Shown here one piece after another: positions 42,127 through 49,606 of a stretch of 50,684 nucleotides of DNA. Numbering within the stretch: the first letter of the stretch is position 1; the number at the start of each line of letters is the position of its first letter. The notes beneath the pieces were generated by a model. The model was not told where the DNA came from, searched no databases, and saw nothing but the letters and a program-made list of their open reading frames with translations. This DNA is from TMED27 sp045106175 (GTDB taxonomy: Bacteria > Pseudomonadota > Alphaproteobacteria > Micavibrionales > Micavibrionaceae). The position numbers and the translations under genes were made by a program. Location: assembly GCA_045106175.1 (NCBI GenBank), contig JBGCEF010000065.1:1-50684 (forward strand), written 5' to 3'.

Positions 42127-42840
42127 ATGCCTTCTAAGACTTTATTTGATCAGCTTTATGGTGTTTTGGATTCCATTGAGAACAACGAATTTGGTGGTCT
42201 TGATGAGATTTATGGTCAGTCGGCTCATAAAATTGAGGACTCTTTGCTTCCACATTCAAAAAATAGGCGTCGTGGTGTTATTATTTTTTTGGATTATTTG
42301 GTGAGAAGCCAATTTATTGATGTGGATCAAGCTGGGGCTGATTTTTTGCATGAGCGTTCTTCGGATGTTTATCTATTTAAGCCGGATGATGTTGAATTTG
42401 ATGTTGATTACATGCGAGTAGTCTTAGAGAGATGTGCAGAGCTGTTGGCGACTGTAGAAGCGCCGAGACATAATCTATTTTTACCTTTTAATGACCAAAG
42501 TGATGTGGTGTATAGAGCGCGATCTGAAAGTGACTTTGAATGGTTTCATTGCTTTCTTAATGTGCTTTACGCGTATCAGAAAAATATTGATCCTTATACA
42601 TTGTTTCAAGGTGAAGATACCGTTCTTCCTGAAATAAGGGTGATTGATCGATCAGGTGTTCCAAAACGCCCTGATAATGATAGTTTTTCTATTATTCCAA
42701 TCGATATCTATTCTAAAGCGATTAAGCAGCTAGGTGTGCAGAGCAAGTTTCAAGCATTTCAAAATTCTTATGGAGCATTTGATGGGGGTAGTACGGCTTC
42801 TGACCTTGATGCTTGGGTACCGGATATGCGGCCTTGTTGA
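42127..42840 (+). CDS. Orphan soluble protein with an in-frame UGA end
   Basis: A 237-aa acidic protein (TLFDQLYGVLDSIENNEFGGL, HERSSDVYLFKPDDVEFDVD) with mixed helix and strand and no signal peptide. No family recognised. The TGA at 42838-42840 is followed in the same frame by 33 more codons of similar character before a TAA at 42940-42942, described separately; the gene might therefore be truncated by a nonsense change. Confidence 0.55.
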   Translation: MPSKTLFDQLYGVLDSIENNEFGGLDEIYGQSAHKIEDSLLPHSKNRRRGVIIFLDYLVRSQFIDVDQAGADFLHERSSDVYLFKPDDVEFDVDYMRVVLERCAELLATVEAPRHNLFLPFNDQSDVVYRARSESDFEWFHCFLNVLYAYQKNIDPYTLFQGEDTVLPEIRVIDRSGVPKRPDNDSFSIIPIDIYSKAIKQLGVQSKFQAFQNSYGAFDGGSTASDLDAWVPDMRPC

Positions 42841-42942
42841 TATTTAAGGTTGTTTGAAAATGAAAATGTATTTCGTGTTTTTTCTGCTGATGTTGCTGAT
42901 GAGGATGGTTATCTTCCAGGTGGGCTGGATATGCTGCAATAA
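42841..42942 (+). other. In-frame extension after the UGA of the preceding gene
   Basis: Continuing the 42127 frame past TGA gives 33 codons (YLRLFENENVFRVFSADVAD then EDGYLPGGLDMLQ) and TAA. The composition is acidic and globular, similar to the upstream protein and unlike intergenic sequence. It may be a lost C-terminus, a readthrough product, or coincidence. Confidence 0.35.
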
Positions 42943-42973
42943 AAAACACCTCCAAATTTGTTAGAGGTGTTTC
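42941..42973 (-). terminator. Rho-independent terminator of the esterase gene
   Basis: The stem AAACACCTC/GAGGTGTTT encloses an 11-base loop. On the minus strand the stem is followed by a T run (complement of AAAAAA at 42941-42946), so it ends the transcript from 43953. Confidence 0.75.
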
Positions 42974-42996
42974 CGTCAATATTATTTTTACATTTA

Positions 42997-43953
42997 TTAG
43001 AATGAAGACTTTCTAAGGAATTCAAGAATATGGACGTTGGCGGTCTTTCCACCGTGTTTTGCGCGCCAGAAATCTGAATTACCATGGCTAGCACCGTTTA
43101 GAAGTTTAGTACTTTGATACATGCCTTTTCTTCGTGCTGCCCGTGACAGAAGTACGCTTGCTTGATGGGGGATTATTCTGTCGTTTGTTCCATGGATGGA
43201 TAAGATCGGCGAAGAGTTGCTTCTCAAAAGATCTAAATGCATTAATCCACCGTATAAGTTTACAACAGAATGGATTGTGGGAATTGTTATCCTATAATGA
43301 TTTGCGGCATATATGAGGTTGACTGCCGTAATGGCGCCGGCGGATTTACCTACAACAGAAATGCGGTCTTTATCTATACAATGATGATCAGCGTGTCTAT
43401 GTATTACATTTAAAGCTTTAGATAAATCTTCCATCGCAGCAGCCATCGCAACAGCTTGTCTTTTACGTTTCGTTATTCGTTTTACACGATCATTACCTTC
43501 GCGATATTTACTGATGACCCAATTTATATCGTTTATATTTACGCCACGCTCCATGTCCATTAGCCTAATGTTGAAGTCTTCCGCTTTTGCAAGTCCGTCG
43601 CCTGCTAAGCGTTTAAATTTTTCTGATGGAATTGGATTATCGCCTACTACCCTGTAATTTAATGATGCTGTTATGAACCCATTTTCAGCAAGTTTTTTTG
43701 CTTGGTCATTGGTGCTTCCAGTACCGTTGCCGTTTATGAAACCACCACCATGGACAAGCAGTACAAAAGGTTTTTTTATGCAGTTTTCGTTGCTTGGTTT
43801 GTGTGTATAAAGGTAAAGATCTTTTGTGGTTCTTCTACCGTTTTTGTAGATGTCAGCGGACGAATATTTAATGCGCTCGCTTGTGATATCACCAGCCTGT
43901 GCTGAACTAATTGCAAAGGCTGCTATAAAAACAGATAGTATCAGTTTTTTCAT
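42997..43953 (-). CDS. Secreted alpha/beta-hydrolase (carboxylesterase-like)
   Basis: A 318-aa exported enzyme: the Sec signal peptide ends at AQA/GD. The oxyanion motif HGGGF, the nucleophile elbow GKSAGA (Ser), an acid GTNDRI (Asp) and the final His in NGASHGNSD complete the catalytic triad. A basic stretch (RITKRKRQAV) of unclear role lies mid-protein. Esterase or feruloyl/acyl-hydrolase activity in the periplasm or outside is likely. It has its own terminator. Confidence 0.8.
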   Translation of the reverse strand: MKKLILSVFIAAFAISSAQAGDITSERIKYSSADIYKNGRRTTKDLYLYTHKPSNENCIKKPFVLLVHGGGFINGNGTGSTNDQAKKLAENGFITASLNYRVVGDNPIPSEKFKRLAGDGLAKAEDFNIRLMDMERGVNINDINWVISKYREGNDRVKRITKRKRQAVAMAAAMEDLSKALNVIHRHADHHCIDKDRISVVGKSAGAITAVNLIYAANHYRITIPTIHSVVNLYGGLMHLDLLRSNSSPILSIHGTNDRIIPHQASVLLSRAARRKGMYQSTKLLNGASHGNSDFWRAKHGGKTANVHILEFLRKSSF

Positions 43954-44132
43954 AATGAAGTTTATCCCGATTATTTACCACCTCTTTCATTATAGCTTTA
44001 AAAAGTTCAATTTTAGTTAAAATGCAATATATCTCAGTTATGCTTTCGAAAGTAATGTTTTGAGGGGTTGCGAAGTCCAATCTACATCAACTAAGCTGTT
44101 AAATCATTTAGAAATCTTAGTCCCAAAAAAAT

Positions 44133-45101
44133 ATGAACATCATGCAAAAGCCAGAGAGTTTTACTCACGATCGAAATGGTTTTTCGTTAATTGAACTCTG
44201 TATTGTACTTATTATTGTGGGTTTGTTGATGTCCTCTTTCTTTGCATTTTCTAAAACCTTTTTACAGTCGTCAAAAAGAAAAGATACTAGTCAAACCATC
44301 GAAATGATTAATGATGCAGTTGCGGTCCATTTCAGAAATAATTTTAAATTACCTTGCCCGGCGCCGATAAATATAAGTAATGGAAATATGAGTTATGAAT
44401 CAGTCAAAGTGTGTTCTGACCTGTACAAAGGTAGTGTGCGTTTAAGCAAAAATTTCTTATTTTCTGGTGGAGAGGGCAGCCTTATTATTCATGGAAAGGT
44501 TCCTTATAAAGATTTGAATATTAAGCCAGATGATGTGGTGGATGCTTGGGGGAATGTTATTTTTTATTCTGTTACTCTTAGCCTTACGGATGATGAGAAC
44601 TATGATCATATTGAGGGTAAGATATCTATTGTCGATGACGTTGATCAAACTCTTATTGAAGCGGATAGAGGGGCGCAATATGTTCTGTATTCGCTGGGTG
44701 AAAATTTCTATGCACCAACTTTAACGCAAAAAGAATGCGATGATTTATCCGAGATGGAACAGGAAAACTGTAATGCTGACAGTACTTTTAGGTACTCTTA
44801 TCTATCGCAGGGTGAAGTCTATTTCGATGATATTCTAGATTACAAAGTTGATGTGCCACGGTCTAAGTTTGATCGAGAATACTGCAGTGTGTCAGATTAT
44901 TTATACAAAGCACATGATATCGATCATGAGACTTTGCAAAGTTCGACTGAAGATATTTACAATACTATTATTTATCCAGGCAGTATTGCCACTTTTTGTG
45001 TCTCGGATATCATTAAACAGATGGGTATTGAGGGCCAAGAGTGCATTTTGTTCTTTTGCCGTGAAGACGGTGTTATCAAGGAAAGTACTATTATCAACTA
45101 G
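44133..45101 (+). CDS. Prepilin-like protein with type IV N-terminal motif
   Basis: A 322-aa protein. Gly16/Phe17 with the following FSLIEL and Glu21 (+5) is a prepilin peptidase cleavage motif, then a hydrophobic helix (IVLIIVGLLMSSFFAF). The leader is 16 residues, long for a pilin. The body is acidic with several Cys (KLPCPAP, KVCSDL, EECD, NCNAD, CSVSDYL, FCVSD, FFCRED), implying disulfides. No other pilus-assembly genes are within the window. A pseudopilin or minor pilin, possibly exported by a distant system. An in-frame ATG at 44142 is an alternative start. Confidence 0.7.
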   Translation: MNIMQKPESFTHDRNGFSLIELCIVLIIVGLLMSSFFAFSKTFLQSSKRKDTSQTIEMINDAVAVHFRNNFKLPCPAPINISNGNMSYESVKVCSDLYKGSVRLSKNFLFSGGEGSLIIHGKVPYKDLNIKPDDVVDAWGNVIFYSVTLSLTDDENYDHIEGKISIVDDVDQTLIEADRGAQYVLYSLGENFYAPTLTQKECDDLSEMEQENCNADSTFRYSYLSQGEVYFDDILDYKVDVPRSKFDREYCSVSDYLYKAHDIDHETLQSSTEDIYNTIIYPGSIATFCVSDIIKQMGIEGQECILFFCREDGVIKESTIIN

Positions 45102-45238
45102 AGTGGTGCTTGTTAATAATGGTCATGGCTTTAAAAAGCGTTTATTAAAAAATTTAAAACAGTACAAAGGTAATAGGCTTGCGCTTAGAAACCTTTCGTA
45201 TAGTCTATTTGTGAAAGTTAATTCAAAGGAGCAATATC

Positions 45239-46231
45239 ATGACATCAACATTAAAACAGCCAGTAAGAGTTGCTGTGACAGGGGCGGCCGGACAAATTGG
45301 ATATTCGCTTTTATTCCGTATTGCGGATGGAGATATGTTGGGGCCGGATCAGCCAGTGATTTTACATTTGCTTGAGATTACGCCAGCGCTAGGTGCGTTA
45401 GAGGGTGTTGTGATGGAGCTTAATGATTGTGCATTTCCGTTGCTTGCGGGTATCGTTACGTCGGATGATCCCAATGTCGCGTTTAAGGATGTTGATTACG
45501 CGCTTTTGGTTGGGTCTATGCCGCGTAAAGACGGGATGGAGCGCAAGGATTTGTTATCTGCGAATGGCAGTATTTTCGGCCCGCAAGGCAAGGCGTTGAA
45601 TGATCATGCATCCCGTAATGTGAAGGTCTTGGTTGTTGGTAATCCGGCAAATACAAATGCGTTAATTGCAAAAGAAAATGCACCTGATCTAGCTGCTGAG
45701 TGTTTTACGGCGATGGTTCGTCTTGATCATAACCGTGCGCTATCGCAACTTTCGGAAAAGACGGATGCGCATTCAACGGATGTTCAGAAGATGATCATTT
45801 GGGGTAATCATTCGGCGACGCAATATCCAGACATTCATCATGCAAGCGTTAAGGGCGCGAGTGCGATTGATGCCGTGGATCAAAAATGGTACGAGAGCGA
45901 TTTTATTCCAACTGTGCAACAGCGTGGGGCGGCTATTATCAAGGCGCGCGGAGCGTCATCTGCGGCGTCTGCAGCGTCTGCTGCGATTGATCATATGCGT
46001 GATTGGGCGTTGGGGACCAAGGATGGTGATTGGGTGTCGATGGCGGTGCCGTCGGATGGATCTTACGGTATTGAGCCGGGTGTGATTTATGGGTATCCCG
46101 TGACATGCGCAGGCGGTTCATATCAAATCGTGCAGGGTTTGGAGATTAATGAATTTTCACGTGCTAAGATGGATGCAACTGATGATGAGCTTCGTGAAGA
46201 GCGCGCAGCGGTTGAAGATTTATTAGGTTAG
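45239..46231 (+). CDS. mdh: Malate dehydrogenase, cytosolic (type 2) form
   Basis: A 330-aa NAD-dependent enzyme: AAGQIGYSLLFRIADGDMLG, VVMELNDCAFPLL, the NPANTNALIAKENAP loop, MVRLDHNRA (catalytic Asp and Arg region) and WGNHSATQYPD (catalytic His). It oxidises malate to oxaloacetate in the TCA cycle. The sequence type resembles the cytosolic/Thermus-like group, not the LDH-like malate dehydrogenase that most Alphaproteobacteria have. It has the AAGGAG ribosome site just before. Its usual downstream partner sucC begins 3.4 kb further on, after two minus-strand genes. Confidence 0.95.
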   Translation: MTSTLKQPVRVAVTGAAGQIGYSLLFRIADGDMLGPDQPVILHLLEITPALGALEGVVMELNDCAFPLLAGIVTSDDPNVAFKDVDYALLVGSMPRKDGMERKDLLSANGSIFGPQGKALNDHASRNVKVLVVGNPANTNALIAKENAPDLAAECFTAMVRLDHNRALSQLSEKTDAHSTDVQKMIIWGNHSATQYPDIHHASVKGASAIDAVDQKWYESDFIPTVQQRGAAIIKARGASSAASAASAAIDHMRDWALGTKDGDWVSMAVPSDGSYGIEPGVIYGYPVTCAGGSYQIVQGLEINEFSRAKMDATDDELREERAAVEDLLG

Positions 46232-46232
46232 T

Positions 46233-46826
46233 TTAACCGGTTCGTGTTGTGCTGGGGGCTACTAATGGCTCAATGATGGGCGTCCCTGTGGCAGGTGGAT
46301 GTGTATTTGTCGCAAATTGCGTTTGTAGGTCTTCGCTAGCGCCGTCTAAGCCCCTAGTTTGTGTTTGGTTATTTTGACCGGGAGTGACATCTGGCATTGG
46401 TCTTTGAGAGATTGGATCGCCCTCACTGGCGGCGTATCTTTGAAAGCGTGCATTTTCAAGACGTAGATCAGTAGCTTTTTCTGTCATGCCAAGAAAACCG
46501 ACGAAAACTGCGACAAGCTCTTTCCAAATCATGCTGATATTATTGCCGATATTGTAACGGCTTCCGGGGTCTAGTTGATTGAGAAGTTCTGCGCTCCACT
46601 CGCCGTTCCTTCGGGCTGCTAGTTCTTCTGGGCTCATGTCACCTGCACCTGGGTTGCGTGATAGTTGGCCATACTCTCCTGTAAGTTCGCTTACGCGACG
46701 ATCGTATCGCTCTAGTGCGGTTGCGTGATCTTCACGTTGCTCCTCTGTCGCGTTTGCGGGCAGTTCTGGCGGATCACCTGCTGCTATTCTTGCTGCTTCT
46801 TGGGCTATGTCGGGTTCGGTGCTCAT
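46233..46826 (-). CDS. Orphan protein with one membrane-like segment
   Basis: A 197-aa protein. The N-terminal half is acidic and helical (EEQREDHATALERYDRRVSEL), the centre has a hydrophobic stretch (MIWKELVAVFVGFLGM, about 98-113), and the last 60 residues are Pro/Thr/Gln-rich and disordered. Its start is ten bases from the stop of the 838-aa gene, so both are transcribed together. The stop is one base from that of mdh. No family recognised. Confidence 0.6.
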   Translation of the reverse strand: MSTEPDIAQEAARIAAGDPPELPANATEEQREDHATALERYDRRVSELTGEYGQLSRNPGAGDMSPEELAARRNGEWSAELLNQLDPGSRYNIGNNISMIWKELVAVFVGFLGMTEKATDLRLENARFQRYAASEGDPISQRPMPDVTPGQNNQTQTRGLDGASEDLQTQFATNTHPPATGTPIIEPLVAPSTTRTG

Positions 46827-46835
46827 TGTCGTTCC

Positions 46836-49352
46836 TTAACTTGCCATGCCTATTGGAGGAGCTGCGCTATTTGCAGCTGGCGTTGATGAGACAACTTCTA
46901 TTTCCTCGCGTGTCATGACTTCTGGCGCTGGTGTTTGCGGTGCTGGCTCTGCTGGTGCTGGTGCTTCTGGTTGAACTGCGGCCATTGCATTGAACGTGCC
47001 GGATGCTGGTTCGCCTGGGCCTCTGTTGGCGGGCATTGTGCCGTGTGTGACATGCGGTGTATCTATTCTTGGGGCAATGTTAACAGCCATTTGTGTTTCG
47101 GCGATGCGCATTACGCCTTCTATTTCTGATGCGCTAAGGCCTCTTGTTTCCAGTTCAGCAACAAGATCGCTTTCTGGAATGTGTGTTTGTTCCGCTAAGC
47201 TTAGTACATAGCTGTTGAGTTCAGGGTTGTTATCAAGTAAAGCTTGGATACTATCAGGTTGAGGGCCTTGCGGGATTTCAACTGCGGCTGTTTCTGTTAA
47301 GAATGTGCCGCCATGTTCTTCAAAACGACCTCTTAAAGCTGTCATAACTTCCTCTGGGACGCCGTCCGGGAATTGTTCAACCAATGAGTAATTCATCATG
47401 TCTTCAAAATCGGTATTAGTCATACCATCGGGATTCATGTGTTGGGCTTGGACCCTTAAGAAGCTGTTTTTTGAAATTACCGCATCGGCGATTACATCTT
47501 CCATAGTGTATTCGCCCGCGGCTATTCGTTCGGCTCTTGTTTCTAATTCTGCTGCTTCGGCTTTTGCTCGAGCCACTTCTGCTTCGCCAAATCCTTGCTC
47601 TGCGACGATTGCTTCTGCTGCTGCAACGTCTGCTTCTGCTTCTGCTTGTGCGGTAATGGTTTGCTCATAGAGTTCGAGCTGCGCTTCCATTTCAGCGATT
47701 TGATCATTAACGCCATCTAATTTTATCCTGACGTAATCGCGAGCCCATCTGTCTAAATCACCACTTGTTAATTCATCTTGATATCTTTGGCGGGTTTCAA
47801 TAAGCCCATCGATTGCGGCTTGTTGTTGTCCCATAATTTGATCTGGGGTTGTTTCTATTAACTCTTCCAGTATTGGGTCATTACCGAAGACTTGTCCTCT
47901 TTCCAATTCTGTTTGAATGACACTGTTGAGTGCGTAATTACCCACCGTATCCATAAAGTAGGGGTCACCCATAACACCCATAACAAAGGGGTGTGAATTA
48001 TCTGTTTCTCTGAGGAAGCTTAATAATTCTGTTTGGTTGTGAACGCCGGCCATATCATTAACGTATTCTATGGACTCTGCAGATAGTTGATCGAATTCAA
48101 AGCCAGACCCATCTATTTGGTCTGCTAACGCTGCACCGTGTGTTGGGCTCTGTGCAATGGCGTATTCAAGAGGAATTTGATAGAAGCTTCCGTCATCATT
48201 GGTGCTGTAGTAAATAACTTCACTGCTGCCATCGTTGATAAGGTTCATGCCGTCTTCTGATAGTGATGTGCCGACATAAACGGGAAGGTGATCAATTTCA
48301 TTATATTCCATTGTGAAATTCACAACTAAGCGATCGATATCTGTTTGCGTTAATTCTACGGCTTCTGTTTCACCAAGCTCTAGGCCAGCATATGCGCGCT
48401 GAGCGATTGCCGTTGTAAGTTGTGTTTGCTCTGCTGTTATCTCTGATACGCGATCAGCAGCTGCTAAGTTTGCTAAATTTGTTGCGCTATCCCAATATTC
48501 TCCTAATGTGTCGTAATGAACTTCGTTCTCTCTGATGTTTGTTGTAATGTCGTTTACAATGGCGAGTGCATCTTCTTGGCTAAGGCCATGATCTTGAACG
48601 AGTGCTTCTGCTATTTCTAACTTAGCCGCTTCCAGCGCAATTACAATTTGTTCTTCTCTAGTTGCAGTAGCAAATTCAGGGTTTGCTTCAATAAATTCTG
48701 GATCGTTTAAGAAACGTTGAATGAGCTCTCCTGCTACACCCATAACGGCCTTTTCTTTTTGCTCGTCGGTTGCGCTAGGATCTATCATTGTGCCTGCAAT
48801 GCCGGAAAAACGCTCTTCGAGATCTGTGTAATGAAGATTAATGTAGTTTTGTGCGTTTCTGACTACTTCAGGATCAACTTCAATGTCTGCAAGCGCGGCT
48901 TCTGTCGATTGTCTTAGGACGGCATCGGCGGCGGCTTGGTGTGCGCGTCTTTTTGCTCGTTCTTCGTTGCTAAGTTTTCCGTTGCCTAAATTTTGTGCGG
49001 CGATGCTTGCGATTGCGCCATCGGCGCCGGAAAGTATTAGGTTGAGTGTTTCTTGGACGTGCCTGATATTCGTGTCGTATGGTCCATCGCCGTCGTGGTT
49101 ATCTCTGAGGGCGCTCATGACGCCGGCTTCGATGGCTTCTAGCCCGCCTGTTGGGTTGGCGCCTACGATCGTTTCGCCGTCTGCGTCACGTGCCAGCATG
49201 AGGTTGTTCACATCCATTGCGAGCATGTTTAACATGCCTGTTGGTGGATCAATATCGGGGATGACTAATTGAAGGGTTTGGCGCATGAGATCAGCGTCGA
49301 AAAACGCTAATTCTTGTATATCTGTCGATGTTTGCACATCTTCGTCTGCCAC
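46836..49352 (-). CDS. Large acidic orphan protein (838 aa)
   Basis: A very acidic, Ala/Glu-rich protein with no signal peptide. A run of predicted helices covers most of residues 60-350; a mixed section with more strands follows (355-450). A long coiled coil lies at about 555-650 (YVRIKLDGVNDQIAEMEAQL, then AEADVAAAEAIVAEQGFG, VARAKAEAAELETRAER). A Pro/Ala-rich tail (780-838) ends the protein. I see no known catalytic motif. It interrupts the mdh-sucC order together with the 197-aa gene. The upstream region, shared with sucC, holds a perfect CtrA-type box. A structural or secreted effector-like role is only a guess. Confidence 0.65.
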   Translation of the reverse strand: MADEDVQTSTDIQELAFFDADLMRQTLQLVIPDIDPPTGMLNMLAMDVNNLMLARDADGETIVGANPTGGLEAIEAGVMSALRDNHDGDGPYDTNIRHVQETLNLILSGADGAIASIAAQNLGNGKLSNEERAKRRAHQAAADAVLRQSTEAALADIEVDPEVVRNAQNYINLHYTDLEERFSGIAGTMIDPSATDEQKEKAVMGVAGELIQRFLNDPEFIEANPEFATATREEQIVIALEAAKLEIAEALVQDHGLSQEDALAIVNDITTNIRENEVHYDTLGEYWDSATNLANLAAADRVSEITAEQTQLTTAIAQRAYAGLELGETEAVELTQTDIDRLVVNFTMEYNEIDHLPVYVGTSLSEDGMNLINDGSSEVIYYSTNDDGSFYQIPLEYAIAQSPTHGAALADQIDGSGFEFDQLSAESIEYVNDMAGVHNQTELLSFLRETDNSHPFVMGVMGDPYFMDTVGNYALNSVIQTELERGQVFGNDPILEELIETTPDQIMGQQQAAIDGLIETRQRYQDELTSGDLDRWARDYVRIKLDGVNDQIAEMEAQLELYEQTITAQAEAEADVAAAEAIVAEQGFGEAEVARAKAEAAELETRAERIAAGEYTMEDVIADAVISKNSFLRVQAQHMNPDGMTNTDFEDMMNYSLVEQFPDGVPEEVMTALRGRFEEHGGTFLTETAAVEIPQGPQPDSIQALLDNNPELNSYVLSLAEQTHIPESDLVAELETRGLSASEIEGVMRIAETQMAVNIAPRIDTPHVTHGTMPANRGPGEPASGTFNAMAAVQPEAPAPAEPAPQTPAPEVMTREEIEVVSSTPAANSAAPPIGMAS

Positions 49353-49438
49353 TTTACACCTACTCTATTATTGCTCGTTTTATAAGCTGTGACTTAATGC
49401 CACTTATGTTATTCTGCCCCTAAGATACGTAAGAAAAG

Positions 49439-49453
49439 TTAACGTGATGTTAA
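49439..49453. promoter_or_regulatory. CtrA-type box (TTAA-N7-TTAA)
   Basis: TTAACGTGATGTTAA, flanked by G and C so that each half is GTTAAC. It is an exact CtrA-consensus core, 87 bases upstream of the 838-aa gene start and about 155 before sucC. The arrangement is also a simple repeat of the GTTAAC palindrome, which adds to its distinctiveness. Confidence 0.45.
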
Positions 49454-49606
49454 CAAAGCTGTAAAAAGCGCATTTTATCGTGTTTTTTTAGCGATTTACG
49501 GGTTGCAATCGGGTGTCTTTGACGGTTAAATCTTGAGTATTCGATTCATGTTTTGCACTGCAACATGGCAGTGTTTATTTGAGCATTTTAAAAAGAGAGA
49601 CTTTCT

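Noticed and set aside
42860..42964. Hydrophobic 34-aa frame (MKMYFVFFLLMLLMRMVIFQ)
   Set aside because: It overlaps the in-frame extension after the UGA and runs into the terminator hairpin; no ribosome site was seen.
44848..45375. Open frame across the end of the prepilin gene into mdh
   Set aside because: It overlaps both clear genes out of frame; the coding signal belongs to them.
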